Below are positions 8,702 through 17,381 of a DNA stretch of 36,227 nucleotides, piece by piece. Location: NCBI RefSeq assembly GCF_003611635.1, contig NZ_RAVZ01000059.1:1-36227 (forward strand). The letters are read 5' to 3'. Numbering within the stretch: the stretch's first letter is position 1; each line of letters starts with the position of its first letter. The notes below the pieces were generated by a model. It was not told the origin of the DNA, made no database searches, and saw only the letters and a list, made by a program, of their open reading frames with translations. Source of the stretch: Corallococcus terminator (lineage in GTDB: Bacteria > Myxococcota > Myxococcia > Myxococcales > Myxococcaceae). The position numbers and the translations under genes are program-made.

Positions 8702-9822
8702 CGGGCCACCAGCGCTTCCGCCATCGCATCCCACGTCCAGGCGCGCAGCGTGGACGACACCGCCGCGACAGCGGGCACCAGCGCTTCACCACGGGCACGC
8801 CAGTCCTCCAGCCGCCGCATCAACTCCCCCGAGTCCTCCGGCGAGTCGAGCAGCAGCCCCTGGAGTTCGGGCGGATAGCGTTCGGCCACCCCCGCGGAAC
8901 GGCTCACCAGCGCGGGGAGGCCCACGCACAGCGCCTCGTGCACCCCCAGGCCATAGGGCTCATAGCGCGTGGGCGCCACCAGCAGGTCCGAGGCCGCCAG
9001 CAGCCGGGGCACATCCTCGCGGAAGCCCAGGAACCGGACGCGCGCGCCCAGCCCTCGCAGCCGCGCCTCGCGCTCCCAGGACTCCCGCTGCGCGCCCGCT
9101 CCCACCACGTACAGGTCCACGTCCCACGTCTTGAGCGCGCACAGCCGGACCCACGCATGGAAGAGCGTGTCGAATCCCTTGCGCTGGTCGCCCAGCGCCC
9201 CCACGAACAACGCCGCGCGCCGCTCCTCGGCCCACCCCAGCGAGGCCCGCGCCTCGCGACGGAGCGCGGGGGACGTGGACGGGAAGCGCGTTGGATCTCC
9301 GCCCAGGTAGACGACGTGGACCCGCGAGGCCTCGGCCCCCGTCGCGGCCAGCAGGTCCTGCCGGGTCCGCTCCGAGTTCGCGATGATGATCCGCGCGCTG
9401 CGCAGCGCGCGTTGCTCGCGGCGCAAGTAGACGCGGTGGCTCACACGGCCCTTGAGTCGGCGCAGCGGATGGCCCACGGGCTGCGGCGCATGCGCACCGT
9501 GGACGTAGTGGACCCAGTTGGCGGCGGGCACCACGCAGTTGCCCCCGTTGGCCACCACCTGCCCGCCCTCGGCCAGCGTGCGCGTGGCCCAGAAGCGGCC
9601 CACGACATCTAGCAGCGGTTCACCCAGCAGGTACGCGTTGGCGGGCTTGGGCACGCGGATGAAGCGCACGTTCGGGTAGCGCAGGAGCGAGTCCTCCACC
9701 CGGTGCGCCACCAACCGCACGGGCCCGCCCCGACGCGCGAGCCAGTCCGCCAGCGCCAGGTTCGCGCGGTCCATGCCTCCGGTGGAGACGAAGTCACCGG
9801 CGATGAGCGTGTACGGTCGCAT
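8689..9822 (-). CDS. GT4 family glycosyltransferase
   Basis: This 377-residue GT-B glycosyltransferase is the last gene of the minus-strand unit led by wzc. It shows GDFVSTGGMDRANLALADWL (acceptor loop, residues 9-28), IIANSERTRQDLL, VHVVYLGGDPTRF, AALFVGALGDQRKGFDTLFHA and APTRYEPYGLGVHEAL, with the E-X7-E pair at E288 and E296. The start is ATG 9822, which overlaps the end of the upstream polymerase gene by 29 bases, so the two are co-transcribed. Sugar specificity is unknown. Confidence 0.88.
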   Translation of the reverse strand: MRPYTLIAGDFVSTGGMDRANLALADWLARRGGPVRLVAHRVEDSLLRYPNVRFIRVPKPANAYLLGEPLLDVVGRFWATRTLAEGGQVVANGGNCVVPAANWVHYVHGAHAPQPVGHPLRRLKGRVSHRVYLRREQRALRSARIIIANSERTRQDLLAATGAEASRVHVVYLGGDPTRFPSTSPALRREARASLGWAEERRAALFVGALGDQRKGFDTLFHAWVRLCALKTWDVDLYVVGAGAQRESWEREARLRGLGARVRFLGFREDVPRLLAASDLLVAPTRYEPYGLGVHEALCVGLPALVSRSAGVAERYPPELQGLLLDSPEDSGELMRRLEDWRARGEALVPAVAAVSSTLRAWTWDAMAEALVARLEA

Positions 9823-11251
9823 TCCGGTTCCAGTACGCGCTGAAGAACGCCGCGTTGAGCAGCCAGAACTCCATGCCCATCTGGCTCATGAAGAACGGAT
9901 AGCTGAAGGTGAGAGCCACCGCGCCCAGGTCATAGGCGAACAACAGGCTGCCCCACAGCCAGAACTCGCCCGCATGCTCCTCACGTCGGATGGCCACCCG
10001 GAAGCCCCACACCATCGTCACCAGCAGGGCCAGCGGATAGCAGACGATGGCCAGCAGCCCGCCGTCATAGACCCACGCCGTCCACTGGATCTCCGCCCAC
10101 AGCGGTGGATGCTCGCGGTCGCTGTTGTCGCCGAAGTAGGCGTTGGCCATGCCATAGCGGCCCAGGCCCGCGCCCAGGGGATACTCCGGCAGCCGCTCAC
10201 CGAAGGTGTCGTCCAGGAAGTGGCCTCGGTTGCCCTGGTACACCTGACTGGGATCCGACGCGGTGAGGGTGCTCCAGCGCGCCAGCACCGCGTCGCCGCC
10301 CACCGCGACCGCCCACCCGAAGGCGACCACCGCGAGCCCGCCCACGACGCCGCCCAGCACCGCCAGCCGCATCAGCCGGCCGGCCACCATCAACACCAGC
10401 CCCATGGCCAACATGCACACCAGCAGCGTCACCGCCGCCGCGCGCACCTGACACAGGTACAGGCTCACCAGCCCCACGCCGATGCCGCCCACGCCCAGCA
10501 CGCGCTTCCACGTGGCCTGACGGCTCAAGAGCAGCGCGCCGCCCAGCAACACGGCATAGAAGGCGCCGGTGGCCGCGCCGCCCGGCAGGTCCGTCAGGCC
10601 CATGGGCCGGAAGACGCGCGCGCCGCTGGCGGTCTCGAACTGGAGGCTGCGGATATAGCCCTCGCCCTGGCCCTCGATGATGGAGGACAGCGCGGGCTGG
10701 AAGCGGCCGGGGAAGTACACCTGCATCACGCCCAGCGTCGCGCTCCCCATGTTGAACAGGAAGAGCATCAGGACGATGCGCCGGAACATCGTCTCGTCGA
10801 TGCGCAGCCGGCTCGCCCAGAACAGCGGCGCGAAGACGGAGGCCTGGATGCCCACCTGCGCGACCGCCGCCAGCGGGCTGGTGGTGCCGGGCTGGAAGAA
10901 GTTGAGCGCCGTCACGCCCACGTACGCCAGCAGGAAGGGCTTCGCCGGATGCTTGACGTGACGACCCTTCGCCAGCACCAGCAGCGCAAGGCTCGTGCCG
11001 AACGCCAGGATGCGGAACACCACCCGCAGCGGCGCCATCGCCTCCACCAGCAGCGCGAGCTGACACACGAAGAGCAGCGCGATGAAGACCACCACCACGC
11101 GGCCCGAGCCGAGAAAGCCCGTTGGCGCCTCACGCGAAGCCGCCACCGCGCCAGCAGCGGCCTCCGGAGCGCGTCGCACGTACCGCTGGTGCAGCACGCC
11201 GGGTCCCCGCAGTCCGGGACGCCCGGGGGACACGGGACGGGCCGCCTTCAT
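9794..11251 (-). CDS. wzy: Wzy-type O-antigen/exopolysaccharide polymerase
   Basis: This 485-residue inner-membrane protein has about ten to twelve hydrophobic segments and probably polymerises flipped repeat units in the periplasm. The first 45 residues are Arg/Pro/Ala-rich and cytosolic. The pattern of a Wzy_C/O-antigen-ligase domain is seen after residue 300: a large periplasmic loop with RWSTLTASDPSQ, GNRGHFLDDTFG, then YPLGAGLGRYGMANAYFGD, where the PLGAGLG box is typical. Wzy proteins are poorly conserved, so the assignment also leans on the Wzx, Wzc and glycosyltransferase neighbours. ATG 11251 overlaps the upstream stop by 4 bases. An O-antigen ligase (WaaL) is the alternative reading, but the Wzx/Wzc context favours a polymerase. 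Confidence 0.8.
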   Translation of the reverse strand: MKAARPVSPGRPGLRGPGVLHQRYVRRAPEAAAGAVAASREAPTGFLGSGRVVVVFIALLFVCQLALLVEAMAPLRVVFRILAFGTSLALLVLAKGRHVKHPAKPFLLAYVGVTALNFFQPGTTSPLAAVAQVGIQASVFAPLFWASRLRIDETMFRRIVLMLFLFNMGSATLGVMQVYFPGRFQPALSSIIEGQGEGYIRSLQFETASGARVFRPMGLTDLPGGAATGAFYAVLLGGALLLSRQATWKRVLGVGGIGVGLVSLYLCQVRAAAVTLLVCMLAMGLVLMVAGRLMRLAVLGGVVGGLAVVAFGWAVAVGGDAVLARWSTLTASDPSQVYQGNRGHFLDDTFGERLPEYPLGAGLGRYGMANAYFGDNSDREHPPLWAEIQWTAWVYDGGLLAIVCYPLALLVTMVWGFRVAIRREEHAGEFWLWGSLLFAYDLGAVALTFSYPFFMSQMGMEFWLLNAAFFSAYWNRNATVHAHRR

Positions 11252-12372
11252 GACAGGGGCTCCCGAACCACGGAGCGCACCGCCGCCTCCAGCGCCTCCA
11301 GGAACGCGGACGGAGCACTCAGCGCCATCGCCCGCGCGGGCCCGCCGCGTCCCAGCACGAGCCGCGCCGGCTCATCCTCGATGAGTTCGCGCAGTGCCTG
11401 GGCCAGCGCCTCCACCTTCGGAGGCACCAGCACGCCACACGACGCGTCGATGATCTCCAGCGGCCCGCCCAGCGCGGTGGTCACCACGGGAAGCCCGGCG
11501 TACAGCGCCTCCACGAACGCGAGTCCAAACGGCTCCGGCCCGATGTTCGGCTGGCAGTGCACGTCCGCCGCGCGCAGCAGCCGTGGCACATCCGTGCGCT
11601 GTCCCAGGAAGCGCACCCGGTCGGAGAGCCCCAGCCGCGCGGCCTGCTCCGCGAGGCCGTCCGCGTAGGAGACCTCCTCCGGACGCTGCGCGCCGCCCGC
11701 GAACCACGCCTTCCAACCCGGCACCTGTCGCAGCCGGCCCAGCGACTCCAAGAGCAGCCGCTGTCCCTTCCACTCCTGCATGCGGCTGGCGTGGACGATG
11801 ACGACATCCTCCGCGCTCGCGCCCAGCTCCCCGCGCAACGAAGCGCGCTCGGAAGCGGTGAGCCCCGCGCCACCGTCCGGCACGGGAGGATGGAGGACGC
11901 GCCACGGCGTGCGCGGATACACCCGGGCCAGCGTGCCCGCGGTGTAGCGGCTGTTGCACAGCGCCAGCGCCGGCTCGGTGACGCGCGCCCAGCGCTCCAC
12001 CCAGTGCTCGCCCGTGAGCGCGTCGTGCTGGAAGAACAGGAGCGGCACGCCGGCCGCGCGCACCACCGGACCGAAGAGCGCCTGCGGCCACGCCGCGTGA
12101 CACACCACCGCGGAGAACGCCTCGCGCTTCAGCAGGGCCATCAACGCGCGGCGTGCTTCCCACACCAACCAGGGACGGCTCACCTTCGCGGGTCCCAGCA
12201 GGTGCAACCCCGCGCCCGCCGAGCGCAGCTCCTCCGCGATGCGGCCCTCGAAGCACAGCGCGAACGCATGCTCCGCGCCCCCGCCACGCTTCGCTCCCGC
12301 GAGCGCCAGCGTGCGCAGGAACGTCTCGACGCCGCCGTACAGGTTGCCGCTGGACACGTGCAGCACGCGCAT
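11248..12372 (-). CDS. GT4 family glycosyltransferase
   Basis: This 374-residue GT-B enzyme starts MRVLHVSSGNLYGGVETFL with the GT4 glycine loop. The donor domain contains VIVHASRMQEWKGQRLLLESL, FAGGAQRPEEVSYADGL, VRFLGQRTDVPRLLRAADVH and GPEPFGLAFVEALYAGLPVV, with E280 and E288. The ATG at 12372 was chosen; an in-frame TTG at 12387 overlaps the upstream stop and would add five residues, but the ATG matches the family N-terminus. It is followed directly by the polymerase gene with a 4-base overlap. Confidence 0.87.
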   Translation of the reverse strand: MRVLHVSSGNLYGGVETFLRTLALAGAKRGGGAEHAFALCFEGRIAEELRSAGAGLHLLGPAKVSRPWLVWEARRALMALLKREAFSAVVCHAAWPQALFGPVVRAAGVPLLFFQHDALTGEHWVERWARVTEPALALCNSRYTAGTLARVYPRTPWRVLHPPVPDGGAGLTASERASLRGELGASAEDVVIVHASRMQEWKGQRLLLESLGRLRQVPGWKAWFAGGAQRPEEVSYADGLAEQAARLGLSDRVRFLGQRTDVPRLLRAADVHCQPNIGPEPFGLAFVEALYAGLPVVTTALGGPLEIIDASCGVLVPPKVEALAQALRELIEDEPARLVLGRGGPARAMALSAPSAFLEALEAAVRSVVREPLS

Positions 12373-12383
12373 GGGGTCGGGCC

Positions 12384-13625
12384 TCAACTCCCGCCCACGA
12401 CGTGCTGGACCGACGACGAAGGCCGCGCCTCCACCAGGGGACTGCGCCCGAGCGCCTCCGCGTACAGCTCCAGGCTGCGCGCCGCCATCACGTCATGGGC
12501 GAACTCCGCCCGCGCGCGCTCCCGTGCCCCCTGCCCCAGCCGCTCCCGCAGTCCGGGCTCCTCCACCAGCCGGCGCGCCGCCGCCGCCAGCGCCCGCGCA
12601 TCGCCCACCGGCACCGTGAGCCCGGTGCGCTCGTGCACGCTCACCCACGCCACGCCGGAGTCCGGGATGGCCGTGTTGATGACCGGGAGGCCGCTCGCCA
12701 GGGCCTCCACCTGCGACAGGCCATAGGCCTCGCTGCGCGCGTTGCTCGGAAACCACAGCGCGGTGGCGGCCCGGAACGCGCCCGCGAGCGCCTCCGGCGA
12801 CAGGTAGCCCGCCCACGTCACGCGCTCCTCGATGCCCAATGCCCGCGCCCGTTCACGGCCCTCCGCGGCCAGCGGCCCTTCGCCCACGACGACCAGCCGT
12901 CCCGGCGCGTGCACCAGCGCCTCCAGCGCCGTGAACAGGCCCTTGTAGTAGACGAGCCGCCCGACCATCAGCCACAGCGGGCCTCCCGCCGCCTCCGCCG
13001 TCCACCGCGCCTGGGCCTCGCGCGCTTCGGCCGAAGGGTGCAGGTACGGCTCGAGCTCGATGCCCAGCGGCAACACCCGCACCTTCTGCTTGAACGTGGA
13101 GAGCAGCGACGAGCCGCGCACGTACGCATCGCTCGTGGCCAACAGCCGCGCCGCGCGGGCGTACAGCATCCATTCGAAGGGACGGAAGAGCGCGCCCGCG
13201 ACCTTCTGGCGGATGATATCGCTCTGGTGCGTCACCACCACCGCGGGCAGGCGCGGCACCGCATCCAGTGCCAGCACCATGGACGGATTGGGCACGTGCA
13301 GGTGCACCACGTCCACGCCCCGTCCCAGCGCGCGACGCAGCGCCCAGGGCAGCTCCGGCATCACGTCCATGCGCGCCACGGACGCCAGCCGCCCCAGCCG
13401 CACCACGCGCACCGGACCGTCCCAATCCTCACGCGTGGGACTGCGGCCGTGGAACTCGTGGCTGGTGCCGGTGCCGTCCACGGAGTGGTTCGCGCACAGC
13501 ACCTCCACCTGCGCGCCCAGCGCGGCCTGCGCCTGCGCCAGCGTCCGCACGTGCGCCTCCATGCCGCCGGAGGCCGGAGGGTAGAACTTCCCCAGGTGCA
13601 GCACCCGCAGGCCCGCGCCCGTCAC
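12384..13625 (-). CDS. GT4 family glycosyltransferase
   Basis: This 413-residue GT-B glycosyltransferase starts at GTG 13625 and overlaps the wzc stop by 4 bases (GTGA). LRVLHLGKFYPPASGGMEAHV forms the acceptor loop. HQSDIIRQKVAGALFRPFE, PLGIELEPY, LWLMVGRLVYYKGLFTALEAL and SNARSEAYGLSQVEALASG (E299, E307) mark the catalytic halves. The HQSDI and GRLVYYKG segments resemble sugar transferases common in capsule and exopolysaccharide loci. It is translated directly after wzc, so it is likely part of the same operon. Confidence 0.88.
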   Translation of the reverse strand: MTGAGLRVLHLGKFYPPASGGMEAHVRTLAQAQAALGAQVEVLCANHSVDGTGTSHEFHGRSPTREDWDGPVRVVRLGRLASVARMDVMPELPWALRRALGRGVDVVHLHVPNPSMVLALDAVPRLPAVVVTHQSDIIRQKVAGALFRPFEWMLYARAARLLATSDAYVRGSSLLSTFKQKVRVLPLGIELEPYLHPSAEAREAQARWTAEAAGGPLWLMVGRLVYYKGLFTALEALVHAPGRLVVVGEGPLAAEGRERARALGIEERVTWAGYLSPEALAGAFRAATALWFPSNARSEAYGLSQVEALASGLPVINTAIPDSGVAWVSVHERTGLTVPVGDARALAAAARRLVEEPGLRERLGQGARERARAEFAHDVMAARSLELYAEALGRSPLVEARPSSSVQHVVGGS

Positions 13626-15823
13626 GACGGTGCCACCCCGCCCTTCGCGCCCTTCGGCCCGTCCTGGATCGGGCCGTAGCCCTGGTAGCCCAGGTACGTG
13701 TCGCCGTACTGGGACTTGCGCAGATCCACGTCGTTGAGGATGGCGCCGAACATCCGCGCCTGCACATCCGCCAGCGAGCGCAGCGCGCGCTTCGCCGCGC
13801 CCCGGTCTGTCTTGCCCGCCTTGAACACCATCACCACGCCGTCCGCCTGCGTGGCCAGCACCGCCGCGTCCACCACGGCATTGAGCGGCGGGCTGTCCAG
13901 GATGACGCGGTCGAACTTCTCCGACGCCGCGCGCAGCAGGTCCTTGAAGGCGCGCGTGTGCAACAGCTCCGCCGGGTTCGGCGGCAGCGGACCGCACGGC
14001 AGCACGAAGAGGTTGGGCACCTCCGTGCTCTTCACGGCCTTGTCCAGCGAGCCCTCGCCCACCACCAGCGAACTGATGCCGAAGTCGTTGGGCACGCCGA
14101 ACGCGCGGTGCAGCCGGGGCCTGCGCATGTCCGTGTCCAGGAGCAGCACGCGGTTGCCGCTCTGGGCCATGGCCACGCCCAGGTTGATGCACGTGGTGGA
14201 CTTGCCTTCCTGTGGGCCGCTGGACGTCACCACCAACGTCTTGCAGGGCTCATCCGGCGACATGAACAGCAGGTTGGTGCGCACCGCGCGGCAGCACTCC
14301 GCCACCGCCGAACGCGGCGAGCGGTGCACGTACAGGTCGCGCTCCCCCTGCTCCCTTCCGCCCTCCATGCGCGGCACCACGCCCAGGAACGCCAGCCCCA
14401 GCCCCTCCTCCACGTCCGCCTGCGACGCGACGGTGTTCTCCAGGAACTCCAGCACCACCGCCGCGACCAGCCCCAGGAGCAGGCCCATCACCCAGCCCAC
14501 CATCAGGTTGCGCCGCGTGTGCGGCCGCACCGGCACCAGCGACGGACGCGCCTCGTCCAGCACGCGCACGTTGCTCGTGCGCAAGAGGCCCGACAGCTCC
14601 ACGTCCTTGAGGCGCTTGAGGACATCCTCGTAGCGCCGCTGGTTGTCGTCCGACTCGCGCTGGAGCTGCCCGTACTCGATGGCCTTCTTGTTCACGACGA
14701 AGGCCTCGGCCTTGGTCTCATCCAGGAGCTTGTTGAGGTTGCGCTCCTCGCCCTTCACCTCCACCAACTGCATCTCCGCCGAGCGCACCACGTTGGCCAG
14801 GCTCTTGAGCAGGTCCTCGCGCACCACCTCCAGCTTGCGGTTGCACTCCAGGAGCTTCGGGTGCTCCGGCAGGTAGCGCTCCGACAGCTCCGCGCACGCG
14901 ACCTTCTGCTCGCCGTAGCGCATCTTCATGTCTTGGATGGGCCCGTCCTTGGCGCCGGGCACGGCCTCCGCCCACGTCTCGTCGGTGCCCGCGGCCTTGC
15001 GCAACTGGTGGATGGCGTCCACGCGCGCCTGCTGCGCCGCGATGCGCGTGCGCACCTCGGTGAGCTTCAGGTTGTAGGAGTTGATGCGCTCGCTGACGAT
15101 GGACAGCCGCGACTCCAGCGACGTGGACAGCATGTCCGCGTCCTTCTTCAGGTCGTAGACAGCCAGCTCGCCGGCCTTCGCCTCGCGGCCCAGCTCGTCC
15201 CGGCGGACCTCCAGCCACGTGCGCGCTTCGTCCGTGACGCGCATCTTGAGGGCCTGGTTCTCCGCCATGTACGCGGCGGCCACTTCATTGGCGAGCAGCG
15301 CCGCGCGCTTGGGATCCACGTCCTCCACGCCGATGTTCATCACCCGCGAGTCCTTGCCGGGCACGACGATGATGCGCGAGCGCAACAGGCCCACCGCGTC
15401 CGCCGCCTGGAGCGCCTGCACGCGCGTCTTCTCGTCCTGGTTCGCTGGCAGGCCCAGGAAGCCCGGGTCGTTGGAGAGCCCCAGCCGATCCACCACGCGG
15501 CTGGCCACCGCGCGCGAGGTGATGACCTCGCTCTGCGTGCCGGTGTATTCCTTGTTGAACCAGTAGTTGCTGCGCTCCTCCCCCATCACCTCCTTCACCT
15601 CGCCGTCGAGGATGCGGGGCGCGGTGACGTCGATGATGAGCGACGTGCTGGCCGCGTAGATGCGCGGCTGCCGCAGCGTCCAGGCCGCCGTGAGCGCGGT
15701 GACGGCCAGCGCCACCCCGAGCATCACCCACCGCCTGCGCCACAACCCTCGCGCCCGGTGCATCACGCTCGCGGACGTCGCGCCGGGAGCACCTCCGGCC
15801 GGGTCCAACACCGTTCCTTCCAC
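13622..15823 (-). CDS. wzc: Wzc-type chain-length regulator with BY-kinase domain
   Basis: This 733-residue inner-membrane protein should control chain length and export of the polysaccharide by autophosphorylation on C-terminal tyrosines. Residues about 25-45 form the first membrane segment, followed by a Wzz-like periplasmic domain, a long coiled-coil stretch and a second membrane segment (VGWVMGLLLGLVAAVVLEF). The kinase has Walker A SSGPQEGKSTT (534-544), Walker A' LLLDTDMRR (D563, D565) and Walker B VILDSPP (D643). The tail holds Y706, Y710, Y713 and Y716. The start is GTG 15823, placed by GGAGAG seven bases upstream. Having kinase and periplasmic domains in one chain is the proteobacterial arrangement. 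It is a good candidate for the orthologue of M. xanthus BtkB/WzcB, but that is recalled knowledge, not shown here. It heads the minus-strand unit. Confidence 0.92.
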   Translation of the reverse strand: MEGTVLDPAGGAPGATSASVMHRARGLWRRRWVMLGVALAVTALTAAWTLRQPRIYAASTSLIIDVTAPRILDGEVKEVMGEERSNYWFNKEYTGTQSEVITSRAVASRVVDRLGLSNDPGFLGLPANQDEKTRVQALQAADAVGLLRSRIIVVPGKDSRVMNIGVEDVDPKRAALLANEVAAAYMAENQALKMRVTDEARTWLEVRRDELGREAKAGELAVYDLKKDADMLSTSLESRLSIVSERINSYNLKLTEVRTRIAAQQARVDAIHQLRKAAGTDETWAEAVPGAKDGPIQDMKMRYGEQKVACAELSERYLPEHPKLLECNRKLEVVREDLLKSLANVVRSAEMQLVEVKGEERNLNKLLDETKAEAFVVNKKAIEYGQLQRESDDNQRRYEDVLKRLKDVELSGLLRTSNVRVLDEARPSLVPVRPHTRRNLMVGWVMGLLLGLVAAVVLEFLENTVASQADVEEGLGLAFLGVVPRMEGGREQGERDLYVHRSPRSAVAECCRAVRTNLLFMSPDEPCKTLVVTSSGPQEGKSTTCINLGVAMAQSGNRVLLLDTDMRRPRLHRAFGVPNDFGISSLVVGEGSLDKAVKSTEVPNLFVLPCGPLPPNPAELLHTRAFKDLLRAASEKFDRVILDSPPLNAVVDAAVLATQADGVVMVFKAGKTDRGAAKRALRSLADVQARMFGAILNDVDLRKSQYGDTYLGYQGYGPIQDGPKGAKGGVAPS

Positions 15824-16042
15824 GTCGCGTCTCTCCAGAGGGGGGGCTGCCGCGGGCGGCTTCAGCGGCCCGACATCCGGACCCCGACCTGCACCCACAT
15901 CGCACAGGGGTGAACAACGGAGGGAGCGTGCAACGGCCCGGGCGGGTTGTCCATCGAACCGACGCCGCCTGGATGCTCCTCGTCCATCCGCTCCGATCCA
16001 CGAACGCGCGCCCTGGAAGCGCCTGTGGTAGTGAGCCGCACC
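15824..16042. promoter_or_regulatory. Divergent intergenic region between wzc and the GT2/methyltransferase gene
   Basis: This 219-base gap separates two divergent units and must hold promoters for both. I found no convincing -35/-10 pair, no sigma-54 element and no strong repeat. It contains the ribosome binding site of wzc (GGAGAG on the minus strand, near 15831-15836). Open frames run through it on both strands but look like GC-driven extensions of the flanking genes. Confidence 0.4.
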
Positions 16043-17374
16043 ATGGTTGCAGCCCTCTCCGTGGTCCTCCCCTACACGCCGGCGACCGCCTCCGCGGCAG
16101 CGCACTTCGCCCACGCCCTTTCGGGTCAGGCCCAGGTCGTGCTCGCGGGAGAAGGCCCGGTGGATGTCACGCCCGGTCCCAACGTCCACGTCCTGGCGGC
16201 ACAGGGAGGCAAGGGAGCGTCCATCCGCACCGCCCTTCCCCACGTCACCGGCGACATGACGGTGATCCAGGATCCGGACGCAGCCTACTCACCGGACAGC
16301 TACGCCGCGCTGGTGCAGCCCCTGCGCGATGACACCGCCGACGGCGTCTTCGGCCGCCGCCCGGGCAACTCCGCGGAGCTGCTCGCCGAACGCGCCCTGG
16401 GCGGCATCACCCGCTTCGTCACCGACGTGGCCCTCGCGGATCCGCTCACCGGCCTGCGCGCCTTCCGCACGGACGCGCTGCGCTCCATCCAGCTCACCAG
16501 CGACGACGACGCGGTGGACGCGGAGCTCGTGGTGAAGATGGCCGCGCAGCTCTTCCGCCTCACGGAGGTGCGCCTGCCCCCGATGCAGGCCGTGCCGCGC
16601 CGCCCGGCCTCCGCGCACCTGGCCCGCCTGCGCACGCTGGTGCGCTACGCCACCGTGCGCGACGACGCGGACAACCAGCACGAGGGCTACTCCACCCTGG
16701 AGCGCATGGACGGCGCCACCCACTACAACCAGTGGCTGGGCCGCCGCTTCCGCGAACACCTGGGCCGCCGCGTGCTGGAGATTGGCGCCGGCATCGGCAC
16801 CATCACCCGCGAGTTGGAGGCCGGCTGCGACCTGCTGGTCGCGCTGGAGGTGGAGCGCTTCTACGTGGACCGCCTGAAGAACCTCTTCCGCGGCAAGCCC
16901 CACGTGCGCCCCTACCTGTCCGACGTGGCGCTCGCGGACTGGGAGTCGCTGAAGGCGGAAGCGCTGGACACCATCGTGCTGTCCAATGTGCTGGAGCACA
17001 TCCCGGACGACGCATCCGCGGTGCGCCGCTTCCGTCAGATTCTCCAGCCGGACGGCCGCGTGCTCATCCTCGTGCCGGCGCTGCCGCAGCTCTTCGGCGC
17101 CATCGATGAAGCAGTGGGCCACTATCGCCGCTACACGCCCGCCACCCTGCGCGCGGTGCTGGAGGAGAACGGCTTCCGCGTGGACACGCTGGAGTGGATG
17201 AACCTCGTCGGCCTGCCGGGCTGGTTCGTCAACAGCCGCCTGTTGCGCCGCCGCGCGGTGCCCAAGCTCCAGTTGAAGCTCTACGACACGCTGGCGCCCC
17301 TGTTCGCCCAGGCCGAGCAACAGGTGAAGCTGCCGGTGGGCATGAGCCTGTTCGCCGTCGGCCGCGCCGTCTGA
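16043..17374 (+). CDS. Bifunctional GT2-like glycosyltransferase / SAM-dependent methyltransferase
   Basis: This 443-residue protein joins two domains. Residues 1-185 resemble polyprenyl-phosphate sugar transferases of family GT2: LSVVLPYT, GGKGASIRTALPHVTGD, the metal-binding QDPDA (D77, D79), and DPLTGLRAFRTDAL near 133-146. Residues 220-400 form a class I methyltransferase with motif I VLEIGAGIG (244-252), an acidic residue at E269, and LSNVLEHI (313-320) as motif IV of the Methyltransf_11 type. The start is ATG 16043; GTG 16031 is a possible alternative. It likely makes or modifies a lipid-linked methylated sugar, but the order of reactions is inference. The next gene follows after seven bases. 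The GT2 half has a shortened N-terminal nucleotide-binding region compared with the single-domain family. Confidence 0.82.
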   Translation: MVAALSVVLPYTPATASAAAHFAHALSGQAQVVLAGEGPVDVTPGPNVHVLAAQGGKGASIRTALPHVTGDMTVIQDPDAAYSPDSYAALVQPLRDDTADGVFGRRPGNSAELLAERALGGITRFVTDVALADPLTGLRAFRTDALRSIQLTSDDDAVDAELVVKMAAQLFRLTEVRLPPMQAVPRRPASAHLARLRTLVRYATVRDDADNQHEGYSTLERMDGATHYNQWLGRRFREHLGRRVLEIGAGIGTITRELEAGCDLLVALEVERFYVDRLKNLFRGKPHVRPYLSDVALADWESLKAEALDTIVLSNVLEHIPDDASAVRRFRQILQPDGRVLILVPALPQLFGAIDEAVGHYRRYTPATLRAVLEENGFRVDTLEWMNLVGLPGWFVNSRLLRRRAVPKLQLKLYDTLAPLFAQAEQQVKLPVGMSLFAVGRAV

Positions 17375-17381
17375 CGCCCCC

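Noticed and set aside
9773-11668. A 631-codon plus-strand frame opposite the polymerase and a glycosyltransferase
   Set aside because: It is a shadow frame; the minus strand gives membrane segments and GT4 motifs.
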